Assembly: GCA_038030265.1 (NCBI GenBank)
Contig: CM075937.1
Location: 28,376,198 to 28,440,197 of the forward strand
Source: Corythucha ciliata
Lineage: Eukaryota > Arthropoda > Insecta > Hemiptera > Tingidae
Direction: 5' to 3'
Length of the DNA stretch: 64,000 nt
Shown here: in pieces, positions 1-11,608 of the stretch
How positions within the stretch are numbered: the first letter of the stretch is position 1
Layout of the letters: every line of letters begins with the position of its first letter
The notes under the pieces: generated by a model
What the model saw: the letters and a program-made list of their open reading frames with translations, nothing else
Databases searched by the model: none
Told to the model about the DNA's origin: nothing
Made by a program: the position numbers and the translations under genes

Positions 1-2440
1 AATTTGCAAATTAATTCGAGAACACTCTAATAAATTCGAGATCACAACGATGTCCGATAGTATGGTGGGAGTTACCTTCATCACAGTAATAATCGGAGTC
101 AGGTTGAGGTTACATTGGAGGTTACACGTTTCACTGCTAGCGCTTGGTGGTCCTCAATTCTCACTCTAATCATTAGGTTTGTTCCTGCGAAGAGCTTGTA
201 ACAAGTTCAGAACTTGTTCGGAACATTAACATTTTGTTCAGAACAAATTGCGATTAAATTTCACCTACGTCTTGTTGGAACGCACCAAAGAGCAACGAGA
301 TCTTCTGTGAATGTGTCATTATGATTATACCAAAGAAGGGTTGAATACTTTATTTTTCCAGCCTCGCCTCTAGTTATGTTTAGCTCCCTCACATTATGAA
401 CTGTCAAACACTAGAACTTCACGAAATACGAGTGCGTGATCCAACATTTTCATTCGAAATTAAAAACAAAGTCAAATAACTTCAGTTTATCGCTTAGGAA
501 CCGAACGTACATTCCAATTTTTAGTAAGGCGCAGGGCTGAATTGTTTACTCCTCATTTTGTGTAGAGCAAACTATTCACGTTCAGAACATGTCCCAAAAA
601 AGTTCTATGGCTGTTGGAAGGGAGGGGCTTACTGCATCACAAACTTGTTCGACTACCAACAGAACCTACCTCTCCCTCACGACTTTCCGTGAATTTGAAT
701 TAAAACTTGTCCGAGGTAGCCCAAAACGCGATTTTTTCGTGGTCCTTGTTGCCCAATCGGCGACAAGTCGCTTTTGATAAAAATAGGTCGCAAACGGAGC
801 ACCAAAAATCGCCCAAATTGCGATATGTCGCCCAATCTGGCAACCCTTGCGAATTATTTATTCGAAGGTCATAAATAGAACTTTCTCCAATTTGGCGAGT
901 AGCAATTATTCATAGCGTCAAAGCTCCAAACGGAAAAGACAAGCCTGGATAAATTTCCATTAATTTACGGCAGCCTGCAACTTGTGTGGCGTGGGGGAAA
1001 GAGCTTATTACTGGGGGGAATTGAGAAGAGGATTATTAAAATATTGAAAAACTGATTTATTAACACTCAAGTATAAAACCTATTACTGACTCGCGCTATT
1101 TTGGAAGACCACATTTTCGTGCTATTGCACCGTCTTTAAAATCGCTTTCTTCATTTTCCTTTTAAAACTATCTTTACTTTCTCAGCCTTATAACAATGGC
1201 AGAGAATCGTGCACCTCGTGGCTTCCACGGACCGTAGGAACGCCAGAACAACCCGAGAGCGCCTAATCTGTTCAGGGGCGAAAGGCAGCAACCGCACTCC
1301 AAAACGACGACATATTAGCGGGACATCATATCGGACGGCCGCGAACAAAGTTATTTAAGAATATCCACTACCGACATGGAGTGCATATTGAATCGAATTG
1401 ACCCTATTGTTCGACGGTAGGACACCAATTTCCGCGAAGCAATATCGTCGAAAAGACGTCTCCTTGTGACGCGCTTCGGTTCTTAGCTACTGGGGACTCC
1501 TACGTTTCCCTAATATCCTATTCATAATTTCGACATCTTCAATTTCTAGGATTATTCCCGAAGTCTGCGACGCTCTCGTGTCAAAAACAAAAAAATGAAA
1601 ATTTTGAGCTACCGAATTACTGTTATTAATAACCAAACTATTCAATTTCATTTTCCAGGCTGCTAAAGAGTGAGAAGATTATATTGATGGGTGTACGCAA
1701 CTTTTGTTCTGAATGCCTTAAAGATAAAAAGAGGGAATCCGAGCCGGAATTTTCACGCCCGAAACACCTACGTTACGAAAATGGGACTGGTTCCTCCTTA
1801 CCATGGACAGCAATATCGTTCTTGAAGGTTTTCATAGGAGCGAAGAAATGCATGGCGTTCGGTATAATATGCTCATTCCAGACGGGGGCAGTAGCGTTTA
1901 CCGGACAAACTGGTCCACTCCGATCGAAGGGTTTCATGTAAAAATCATGTCCTTCGGAATTTGTGTAATAAGTTGAGAAATATCGCAAGGTACAAAAGAG
2001 CCTGGGCTTCTTCACCTCAGGAAAGCTTTGAGAGCAAATAAATAACGTTCGAGGAAAACGATAATGGGGTGATTTTAAACAAAACAAATTAGAAACCGAC
2101 GAAGGGAATGGGTGAGTCACATCAAACCGTATTCATGAACGGGCGCGTCATAGCAAAATATTGATACAAAACCTGAGCCTAACGAGTAACTGTGCCGTCG
2201 TTCCAAAGTTAATTGGCGGCAAAAGTATTAACTTTACAAAAAGAGGGTACCAGCGCCGATGCCTTGCGGCGAAACATCTACGCTATCTTTCTACACCCCG
2301 TCAATGCATTCCAAAATCCAGAGGAAGAAGATTTGTAAAAACAGCCCTGGAGCTAGAACCGCGGCGTTTATAAGATAAATGTTCATAGATAAATTGTTGA
2401 TTCTGAAAGCATAAATGCATCATTGTGTACTACTCGAGTC
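1..2440. other. Intergenic, nothing recognised
   Basis: No protein family, RNA gene or clear inverted repeat is recognisable here. Short open frames exist on both strands around 1.68-2.12 kb but overlap each other and resemble nothing I know. The stretch at 740-850 repeats short motifs such as GTCGC and GCGAC and may be the end of an unidentified repeat. Confidence 0.5.
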
Positions 2441-2909
2441 ATGGAAACTCCCGAGATTTTTGTCAGTGTCGATGAAATCAAAGATAAACCTACCAATCTT
2501 AACAACTTGTTTGACTCAACCGAACCTGACGGCAATGAGTATCCCAGCTATAAGCCACCCAAGCGTAACAGCCTGTCTGTGTATGAAAAGGTCAAGTCGG
2601 AAGTGGGTCGGCCCCTCCCGAAAAAATGAAAGAAATAAAGAACCTCATCTCCTTCACATACTTTCTCATCCGGTTATTTGAATCTCTACTTCCGGGGAAG
2701 GTCGCCCAAACGAAAAATCCTTTCAAAATAAGGACTTTCCCGGGTGTCGACCGTTGTATCTTTTTCCTTGTACTGAGTTCGGCTATCGTTTCTTGTGGTC
2801 TCGTTGTGGCCTGGCTGAGGCTAGGTAAGTGAGCGTGGAGCCCGATATTGCAAAATATTAATTTTGTTCCCTTCTTCTTCTATTTCATATTTAACTCTAA
2901 TATTTTTAT

Positions 2910-4084
2910 GGAGGCTTTTAATAGTCTGGGGAAATTTGACGGTGTGTCGAAATTTGAGACGCCGTCAATCTCAACTTTCGAGGTGCGCTGTATGAAGAAG
3001 GCCGTACGTTATGTTGAAGGGTATGGGCTTCTTCAACAAGACGAAAAAATCGTGGGAATTGCCAGAAATTGGATCCGTCTTTTTGACGTCCATTCCAGAG
3101 AAAAGTGGGCAATAAGGACTTAATATGCCTCGAGGTAAAGAAGTGGGGCAAACCGAGGCTCTTGCCTTTGATATCGGTCCTTCTATACACATTTTTAGAC
3201 AACCAACTAGTAGACTTAACTTCCACTCTGGAAGACGAATTTTCTCAGAGGGACCTTAACGAGCTTAACGAAGTGCTCATGAGCAAGTTGTTCCTTTTCA
3301 ATAAAGAAAAAGCGTAGGGGAAGCGGAGGGAATCCTCATAACTTAGTTTGAGGCCCGGCACTCCATATCACCGCACACTGAGGCGAACCAATTCTTATCA
3401 GAAGGTGAGAAAATAGTCTCTTCGGCTTTTCAATGAATAGGTGAAAGGAAAATTGGCCAAGCCGGTTTCACTTCTCTTCACCTCTAATGGAGTTGAAGTC
3501 ATCACTGTTTTATTGAAGTATCGATCAAATGCTTGCATAAGGGCTGATACCCCACCCCCTTCGTACTTGCTAAGGGGCCGTTCAGTTCGTTCCAGGGTGG
3601 ACATTTGTTGACAAGTTTGCCCTCAAAGCAAAGTGTGAGAAGCCGGACCTTTTCACGACTACCTACACTCGAAAGCACATAGCGACAGTGTTCCAGAGCA
3701 TCGCCATGACGACGCAGGAAATGCGATCTTGGCGGACTATCTGGGACGGACTATGGGAGAACGGAGAAAAAGTTTTACCGCCTTCCGACAGAAGTTGAGC
3801 ACATAGCCAAAATTTCCAAGTTGCTCCTTGCAATTAATTCTGGAGAGGTGTACGAATACAGGGGGAAAGCCTTGAGCGATATCTGTGTCGACATGGAAAT
3901 ACAGGCAGAGCTGTTAGACGACAGCGATGAGGATAACGTCAAAGTTCTCTCTTCTTCTTCTTCAACGGTAACGATTTCTGTAGAGCTGACAGTTCCCCCT
4001 AGCGACCAGCGTTGCTTCGTGCAACGAGTTACATGTCTAGAGCATAATGAGTCCCTTTTCTCTGACTCCGCCTCGGGAAATTAG
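2910..4084 (+). pseudogene. Decayed tyrosine-recombinase-like protein (mobile-element family)
   Basis: Several consecutive plus-strand pieces in shifting frames match, in order, the C-terminal half of a metazoan repeat-protein family that I recall as having a phage-integrase-like fold. They are a piece at 3060-3310 ending in LFNKEKA, a piece near 3450-3600, a piece at 3610-3720 containing TRKHIATVFQ, and a last piece from about 3770 containing FYRLP followed by AKISKLLLAINSGEVYEYRG. The FYRLP tyrosine sits where the catalytic tyrosine would be. The arginine expected near LFNKEKA is not evident, and the LGH-type motif reads LADYLGR. At least three frameshifts or stops break the gene. A short open frame at 2442-2629 could be an upstream part, but I cannot tie it to the family. 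The copy is dead. Assignment to tyrosine recombinases is inference from motif order. Confidence 0.6.
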
Positions 4085-4625
4085 GAGACGTATTTTAGAC
4101 ACCCCTCAAGACTCATCGCCAATAAGGAGCTTGAACATTTTTCGGTTTTTTTTTTCAAACAAATATTGAATTATACAAATATTTGTGAAAAAATTATTTA
4201 CAAAAACGGAAAATTAGAATTTTATGATTTTTTGAAAGTATGGATTTTCGGAGGGCCCCCCCAACCACCCCCTCATCATGGTGCCGTCTTCTATTTCTTG
4301 TGACGTCACGTTACGCGTTCTTGAAATGTACTTCGACGTATTTCTTTCTGATGCAGTTTAGTGGTTTGAACGGTAAGATTCCTCAAATTATATTTAAATT
4401 CAACTGAGAAGAGCTGTCGTGGCTCTAGATTTAATTTAAAGCAGGTACCTGCCTAATATCGAAGTGTCATCTCAGGTTCTAGGAGAAGTGAAGGAGGGTT
4501 GATAACTTGATGGTCAAGTAGGAGCCAACGCATCCACCTTCTCTGGTACTCTCTGATTCTCCACCTTCTTTCCATTAGACAATTTTTATTGTTAATAATA
4601 ATAAGTTTGTACATATAACATTTGC
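4085..4625. other. Intergenic, A+T-rich
   Basis: No gene recognised. It holds homopolymer-rich sequence near 4150-4250 and a TGACGTCA octamer near 4300, which may be chance. Confidence 0.4.
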
Positions 4626-4626
4626 C

Positions 4627-5175
4627 ATGCCTAGAGAAGGCTTTGAAAAGGCAGATTCCCGCAATCTTCCGCGGGTTTCTGTCTTGTCCGTTGTGAATTT
4701 CGTTCGTTCAACGATTGACGGCGGTGTAGTGTCGCTTGGGCTGAAAATGGAAAAGTAAGTACCTATACAACTGACAAATAATGTTACACTTCATCAAAAA
4801 GTGCCGTTTGGGGTCAGGTCAGAGTTTCGATCAGCCTCAAGAGCTTACCCAATCAACAAAAACGTGTATTTTGTTCACAAAATCGCTGCCCTTGAACGCT
4901 AAACCCGAGACTTTGTCGACCTTAAGCTGGTGCATCGTGGTTGTTTATTACACTAGTGACTTTAAATACATCTTAGATCATCGCGAAAACAATACGGCGA
5001 TGAATGTGTTGGGTACGTCGAACTTCGCCGTCAAAAAATATTGTTGAAATTGTCGCAAAAATTACCCCGGAAAACAAGGTTCGCGCGAAGCCGTAATCGG
5101 TTAGGCGTCACTATTGACGAGGAAAACTACCGGGTAATTAAAGGTGAATGCCCGGACTGTGCTGCATCGTCTGGT
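4627..5175 (+). pseudogene. SWIM-type cysteine-motif protein relic (multicopy arthropod family)
   Basis: An ATG at 4627 opens a short frame containing ADSRNLPRVSVLSVVNF, ending at a stop after MEK that overlaps a possible GTAAGT donor (4753). Further on, a frame reading GDECVGYVELRRQ (about 4997-5035) is followed, after a one-base shift, by IVEIVAKITPENKVRAKP and then VTIDEENYRVIKGECPDCAA up to about 5173. In the family I recall, this order precedes a GCKH segment completing a SWIM-like CxC..CxH zinc site, often in proteins with a YqaJ-type nuclease domain. Here the sequence after CAASSG meets GTATGT, which could be a splice donor, and the GCKH half is not found. A stop after RAKP and the frameshift make this a broken copy. 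What the family does is not established by anything visible here. Confidence 0.55.
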
Positions 5176-5413
5176 ATGTATTTTTATTTATTTTATAAGT
5201 TTTCCAGCCCCCAAAAGCACAGCTTGTGGCGAGAGCTGGAGTTGATTGCAGCATTAAACATAATTAAAAACTTGACAAAAATGCAAAATAAATCCTAGTT
5301 ATATAACGTAACAACAGTACCAACAATCAACAACTAAAGGGAATAACACAATGATAAATCCAACAAGCATCTTATACATAGATAATATTAACAAACAACA
5401 AAACCCATAAATA

Positions 5414-6215
5414 CTACGGTAACTTAATCGTACCATCATTAATTAGATCACACAGCATTTTTTTTAGCTTCTTACACGTGGGAAATTTAGCATAAATAAA
5501 CTTATTAAGCAAAGCAACTTTCAACGCATATATGCTCGCATGACCGGAATAAAAAGAAGTGTTGTGTTTAGGAACTATGGCATTCGTAGCTTCCGAAAGC
5601 CTAGTTGAATAAACATGTGAATGGCTACAGTACATCGAGTTAACTTTATAGAAAATTGTGCAAGCTGAGATGGTGAATAAGAATCTGAGAGGGAACACTT
5701 GGAATTCTTCAAATAATTTATAAATATTTCTCACACTCATTACCACTAGGTCCAAATAACGTGCCAGTTTGTTGTCAATAGTAGAATGAGGAGTTACAAT
5801 TTTGAATTCTCTCACACGACCAATCAACCTCTCTACGTGGATCCGTGAACTGGATATTTTTCGTGATGAGGTCACCACTTCTTTGGAAAGTTTTTTCCCC
5901 GTTTCCACCCTTGCGGGACGAACCAAAGATGCATTTAGTTTTTCCATCATGGGCTGACATGCTTAAAACCTGGTCCACCATTACTTGGTCTCCCTCTGTG
6001 ATGTGCGTCAAGATCCCACTTTCTGCCAATATATTAAGGTTAGATATTCTTCCCCCGTAACCACTTGAAATGAAATTTACAAAACCATTAGGTATGCATG
6101 AAATAAGATACTTGTACGTATTACAGCCATAGTATTCGGACCAAGTTAAAGCTTGCTTGGAAACATCACTTGGTCTTTCTACCTGAACTTCAAAGCAGTC
6201 AATAATGGAAACGAC
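5414..6215 (-). pseudogene. ISL2EU-type (PIF/Harbinger superfamily) DDE transposase, C-terminal relic
   Basis: Read on the minus strand from about 6210, the frame gives IIDCFEVQVERPSD, then ALTWSEYYGCNTYKYL, NFISSGYGGRISN, EGDQVMVDQ and finally SSRIHVERLIGRVREFKI. This is the order of a DDE_Tnp_4 catalytic domain: a first Asp in IIDCFE, a second near GD.VM.D, and a Glu in RIHVER. The second region reads DQVLSM where family members usually have DRGF, and the Asp usually found after GGR.S is Asn. One frameshift lies near 5860-5960, between the GD block and the RIHVER block. The protein would cut and paste its own element in the nucleus. The N-terminal part, where ISL2EU proteins often carry a THAP zinc finger, is not readable. 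The frame continues to a stop at 5414, but the last ~100 residues are less clearly family-like. Confidence 0.75.
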
Positions 6216-6262
6216 TTAAAAAAAATTTGTCCTGAAGGGAACGGGTAACCTGTGGTATATTT

Positions 6263-6507
6263 GGGGGGGGGGGGCAAAAAACACATTTTTTGAGTTCTGT
6301 GACAACGGGTGGTAACGACTGGAGGCATTTTTTCGACACACTGCTCAAACTCAAACCAAAATCGTGACCTAGGACGACAAACCATGATATCAAATTCGGT
6401 TGAACTTGAGTCCTTGTACTGCGAAAATGAGGGCGAGCTTGAAGAGAAACGTGAAAAACTTCAGGTTTCACTTGTAGAACTTAAAAAAAAAAAAAAAAAA
6501 AAAAAAA
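6263..6507. repeat. Homopolymer tracts G12 and A25
   Basis: There is a run of twelve G at 6263-6274 and of about twenty-five A at 6483-6507. The open frames spanning them encode lysine and proline runs and are not credible genes. The A tract could be the tail of an unrecognised retroposed sequence on the plus strand, but no AATAAA is visible just upstream. Confidence 0.7.
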
Positions 6508-6639
6508 CATTAGGGTTGAAGGTAACAACTATTTCTCACGATTTCGTTGTTGCTTTGGTTGGAATGGACCGGACTTTGACATTTGCACAGGACCATTCAG
6601 TTTTTACAACATGTTGCCTTAACTGGAGCAAATAATAGC

Positions 6640-7093
6640 TCTAGCCAACTCATTCAACTCTGATTCAACATAGTGTGAATGGGCCTTTAACGTCAAGGAT
6701 CGTTCGTAAATACGGGCAATAGTTCATATTCTACTGGCATAATAAGTTTGTACTTACATTAAAGTGATATTCGCAACAACAAAGCGTTGATTTCAACGAC
6801 GTAGGAGTTAGTTCTTTGCGCCGGGACGCTCTGAACCATTTGGTTCAATTCGGTTCTCTTTAAGGCACCGATAAAACAACTTATCGGGAGTCGAAAAGTA
6901 ATGTTTTTACATTGTGGCACAAAACAATACTTATAATTCTTTGTCTTATCCATTGTCACTAAAGAGCACAGTTTGTCGTGAACGTTCGAGCAGTCAACAT
7001 CGTTCGGAGCTCTCAAAACAAAAGTGAAACAAAGGTACAATAACAGTGATTGCATCATAATATTTCATTATGGTGTGATGACCTTATGCGGTG
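6640..7093. other. Intergenic, nothing recognised
   Basis: This stretch lies between the homopolymer region and the LINE start. I see no family, repeat or RNA gene in it. Confidence 0.4.
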
Positions 7094-8460
7094 ATGGATG
7101 AGGAAAGGGACACCGGTCGTTCCCCCGCGGAAACGCTCGAGGAAATTGTGTAGAAAACTAAACTCGCGGTTGTGAAACACCGAACTACAACCGCGGCGTT
7201 TCGCATCCAGGACGAAAACATCAACGTTGCATTCAGTGAGTTGCATAATATAATTCTAACTCTATGCGACCATTTGGGGCAAGCAGAACTAAAATCAAAT
7301 CTCAGATTATCGAAGCAAATGAACGTTTGGACGTTAACCTTCTCAATAATGAACGCGTTGAGTACGCTACGGACGAGGAGCAGCTTGAAAGAGAGACGAA
7401 CTGGATCCTCAAAAGGAATAACAAGAAACGGAAAGCATCCTCCTCACCGGACATATCCGATGAGCCCAGAAAGAATAAAAGTAATGATACTGGACCTGCT
7501 TCACATGTTCAGCTAGAAAAAAGTAAAAAAGAGGCACCGCCACCCCCAGTAACGGTTATTGGTGTTACTGAGTACAGTACGATACATAATTTCATAAAAA
7601 GTGTGGAAACCACAAAAGAGTGTTCCATCAAAGCGTTATCCAACAATGTTTGGAAAATTTTCGCCCAAGATAGCGACTCTATCGAGCTCTTACTAATGGC
7701 TTAAGGCATAAAAAATTCGAGTGGTACACGTATGAGAATAAAAATGAGCGCCCCTTCAGAGTAGTCGCAAGAGGGCTTCACCACTCCTGCTTACCGGAGG
7801 ATATAGTGAACGACCTTAAGGAGAAGGGGTATAAAATTACAGAGGCTGTTAACCTAATTAAAAAAAGCAGGGAAAATGACGACGAGGGCAACCCAATCGT
7901 CATCAAGAAGAATCTTCCTCTTTTCGTACTTAGCTTCGATAACATGGAAGAGACTGAAAAGATGTACTCGATCCAGTCGATTCATAGTATAAAAGTTAAG
8001 ATCGAACCTTTGAGAAGAACTACGAATCTCATTCCGCAGTGTAAGAACTGCCAGGGGTTCAACCATACACGAACCTACTGCCAGCGAAAAGCGAGGTGTG
8101 TTAAGTGTGCTGGGAAGCATGACGCCAAAAAATGCCCCCTCACGAAGAGCCCAGCAAAATGCGTCAACTGCGGAGACGCCCACCCAGCGAGCTATCGTGG
8201 ATGTGAGGTAGCCAAAAAGTTGCAGCGTATGAAAGAAAAAGCCAATAACTCTAAGACCGGAGGGGCTGGGAAAAGGCAAGCAGCAAAGATCATTCAGAAA
8301 GTCCAATCAGATGCTAGGGAAACAACTGTTCCGATTAAAAAACAAACGTCCTATGCTGGGGTAGTTAGCGGCCATCCGGCTCCATCCTCAGTTGATCGAA
8401 TGGTCACTCTACTATTCGAAATTGTGAACGAGCAAAAAAGAACCAATAATCTGTTGGCAT
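7094..8460 (+). pseudogene. LINE ORF1 (Gag-like, CCHC zinc knuckles)
   Basis: The ATG at 7094 begins a frame that meets a TAG at 7151. It resumes in the same frame, shifts near 7310 to the frame containing NNERVEYATDEEQ, and shifts again near 7700 before RVVARGLHHSCLPEDIVNDL, a PRE_C2HC-like motif. Three knuckles follow: CKNCQGFNHTRTYC, CVKCAGKHDAKKC and CVNCGDAHPASYRGC. These proteins bind element RNA and help form the ribonucleoprotein used in target-primed insertion. The last part runs in frame, without a stop, into endonuclease sequence (see the next feature), so the normal ORF1 end is missing. Two frameshifts and one nonsense codon make it non-functional. Confidence 0.8.
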
Positions 8461-10980
8461 CCGTAAATAGCAAGAGCTGTAGCATTTCTGCCATCTACTG
8501 CCCTCCCAGATACGCACTGAAAGAAGAGGACTACTTATCGTTAATGGATAGTCTAGGTGCTAATTTCGTCATCGGCGAGAATTTCAATGCAAATAATACA
8601 TATTGGGGCTCGAGGCTAACAACCACAAAAGGACGATAGTTGTTCGGACGGTAGTTGAAGAAAAAATTGCAGTTTTCATTCAGCACGAAAGCCTACGTAT
8701 TGGCCCAAGGACCCGTTAAAGACTCCTTATCTCATTGATTTGTTTGTGGTCAAGGGAGTATCGGACAACTTCATTCACGTAGAAGACTGTGGCAGTCTAA
8801 TGTCAGATCATTCTGCTATTGTTCTTACGATTAGCGGCTCTATCATTTTGAAGGAAGACCGGCCAAGGCTAGTCACTCAACGCACTAGTTGGGATGTTTT
8901 CAGGGAATACGTCGCCTCTTATATTAACCTTTCAGTCCCTCTAAAATCACCAGAACAACTAGAAGAGGAAGCTGGGAACTTCGTCAAATGTATTCAGCGA
9001 GCTGCTTGGTCCGCCAAGCCTACAGAAAACATTGCAAGAATCAGCCACACCACATATCCCTGTGAGGTTGTTAGAGAGCTGGTTAGGGAAAAAAGAAAGG
9101 CGAGGAAACTCCGGTAAAACAGTAGAGCTCCTTGTGACAAAGCAAAACTGAATAGGCTAAAGACTCGGCTTGACGCCCTGAACAGGAAATCAAGCAAGAA
9201 ACACATGCCAGGCTATTATTGATGGGGTTAACTCCAGGAAAGGACACGGATTACTCCCTTTGGAAGATTACTAAATCGCTTAAGCATCCCAAAGAACACA
9301 TTCCTCCGATTAGAAAGCTGGACGGAGAATGGGCCAAAAGTCCCCGAGAGAAAGCTGAACTATTTGCGGAGCACCTCGAAGAAACATTTATGCCGCTGCA
9401 AGGGGAAGGAGATGAGGAAGGCTTGCCGGCGCGGCCTCCATCAACGTCTTCGCAATATATAAGACCGGTAACGTTTAATGAGCTTAAATATGCAATAAAC
9501 AATCTTAAATCAAATAAAGCTCCTGGGTATGACCTCATAACTGGGAATGTCGTCAAACTACTCCCGGAAGTAGGAATGCGTATGTTACTCTACCTCATAA
9601 ACGCATCGTTGAGACTCAAATACGTACCTCGTTGCTGGAAGGTGGCAGAAGTGATCATGATCCTGAAACCTGATAAGGAATCATGCGAGAAAACGTCGTA
9701 CCGTTTTATATCATGATTACCAGTGATCTCCAAACTCTTCGAGAGGTTACTCGTGAAGAGATTAAAAACTGTAGTCAAAGACAAGGATCTTATCTCCAAT
9801 CACCAGTTCGGGTTCAGGGAAAAACATTCCACTATTGATCAAGTGCATCGCATCACTCGAGTGATTGAGAACTCTTTAGAGAGGAAGCAAGTCTGCGCGA
9901 GCGTGTTCCTTGATGTTTCCCAAGCATTTGATAAAGTCTGGCATCAGGGTCTGCTGTACAAACTTGGAAGAAACTTGCCGGACCAATACTTCCACATTCT
10001 CAAGTCGTACCTCTCAGAAAGGCACTTCAGGGTGAAGCACGAAGGCGCGTATTCATCATCAAAGAGGATAAATGCTGGAGTTCCCCAAGGAAGTGTACTT
10101 GGGCCACTGCTGTATCTTCTTTATACGAACGACGTCCCTAGCAGTGGGGACACAACAATTGCAACGTTTGCGGACGACACAGCCGTACTGGCCGGTTGCA
10201 GACTCTGTTGAAGAAGCAACACCACAACTACAGCACACAGTAAATAATGTATGTCAATGGGCCAAAAAATGGCGAATAAAACTGAACGGACTTAAGTCCT
10301 CACACATCTACTTCACAAACAAGAAAATAATCAATAAACCAATAATTATCAACGAACAACAGGTACCCATAGTAAACACCGCTAAATACCTGGGTATGAC
10401 ACTCGACACCAAGCTTAAATGGAAAGAGCATGTTAAGAAGAAAAATGAAGAACTAAAACTCAAGTTTAGAAGACTGTTTTGGTTACTTGGTAGGCACTCT
10501 GAGCTCTCCATCCATAACCAATTGCTAATATATAGACAAGTGCTGAAGCCAGTATGGACGCATGGAATTCAGCTCTGGGGTTGTACAAAAAAGACCAATA
10601 TTAAGGTCATACAAACATTCCAGAACAAGGTACTGAGGAGCATTGTCAATGCCCCCTGGTATGTTCGCAATGATGACCTCCACCGAGACCTCAAGGTGGA
10701 AACCGTAAGCGAAGTAGAACAGTATCTAAGCTATCGACTATTTACGGGCAAAGGCAAAACAACAAATTTTTTTGTCGAAACTACTTCATTCTTTTGCAAC
10801 GTTTCGTCGACTCAGCTACGTCGACCTCTTGAGGCACATCTTTTTATTAATAAACAAGAAAAGAAAACACCATTAACAATTTCCAAGGAGTACAGACAAA
10901 ACACACACAAATTACCTGGCAAATTTTTTTCCAACAGAAAAAAGTCAAGAAAAATCTCGATGAGGAACATCAAGCAATGA
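8461..10980 (+). pseudogene. LINE ORF2 (endonuclease remnant plus reverse transcriptase)
   Basis: From about 8480 the frame gives AIYCPPRYALKEEDYLSL and GENFNANNTYWGSRL, the middle of an AP-like endonuclease. The usual GGDFNA motif reads GENFNA, so its Asp is lost, and the N-terminal third of the domain is absent. Later pieces contain MSDHSAIVLTI (end of endonuclease), then RT: LKSNKAPGYDLITGNVVKLL, KLFERLLVKRL, HQFGFREKHSTIDQVHRI, FLDVSQAFDKVWHQGLL, GVPQGSVLGPLLY and the catalytic FADD box in TIATFADDTAVLA. The thumb region is GMTLDTKLKWKEHV. Stops occur at 8638 and 9115, and frameshifts near 9215, 9715 and 10200. The enzyme would nick the target and reverse transcribe element RNA, but this copy cannot. 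Confidence 0.85.
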
Positions 10981-11608
10981 AAGAAAAATTCCTCTCCATC
11001 CCAAGTATCTTTTATCACAGTCGGTTACAATCTATCACATAATTTACCAATTTCATTTATATTAGGGTCAGATGGGGTAATTGGGAATCAGGGGTAAATG
11101 GAAACAAGTGTAATTGATGCTAAAGGTTGGGTTGTAGGAACCAATTATCAATGTGGTATAAAGCTTCATTTCACCACGAAAACGGAAGAAATTGTTCTTG
11201 GGTTTTCCGGTGAACATATGAACGTCTTGTTTAAACTTTACGATACAGTTCAGCTTTCCTTTGAAAATCGAAGTTGGTGGTGTGCTTTTGGGAGCTCACT
11301 GTATTGGCAGATTCTACTGGTAAGCGTAATTCATGGGCATAGTCAATACTTTTTGGATCTATATCATTGTATGCAGATTGCTTTCTCCTTATAATACTGC
11401 CTATAACATTCTGGAAGGCTGTTCCCAATTACCCCCAAAATTGTTACATCGGGGGTAATTAAGAACTGAATTGCGACCCTCGCTTTCTAATTATAACTTG
11501 GAAAAACCATTGCTTTGGCAAATTCAAATCAAAATATTGTCATTTACCTACAGATCAAACTTACTAGTTCAACATCGCCAAAGGTTGACAAATTTTGCAG
11601 TGACGATT

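Larger units (their letters stand above)
7094..10980 (+). mobile_element. Jockey-type non-LTR retrotransposon, near full coding length but dead
   Basis: The element carries, in order, an ORF1 with three CCHC-like knuckles, an endonuclease remnant and a reverse transcriptase. All are on the plus strand and interrupted by stops and frameshifts. Pieces of RT overlap consecutively from 9219 to 10980. No poly(A) tail is visible before the next element begins at about 11064. The 5' end is placed at the first ATG of ORF1; untranslated sequence may extend further left. Domain order and motifs fit the Jockey clade, though closely related clades cannot be excluded without a tree. Confidence 0.8.

Noticed and set aside
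1684..2120. Overlapping open frames on both strands
   Set aside because: They shadow each other, have no recognisable motif, and their composition is that of non-coding A+T-rich DNA.
6199..6635. Frames across the G12 and A25 runs
   Set aside because: They depend on translating homopolymers; only the part below about 6215 on the minus strand matches a transposase.
11231..11428. A 65-codon minus-strand frame, repeated identically at 12817-13014
   Set aside because: Identity between the copies is explained by the recent duplication of the pogo leader, not by coding constraint.
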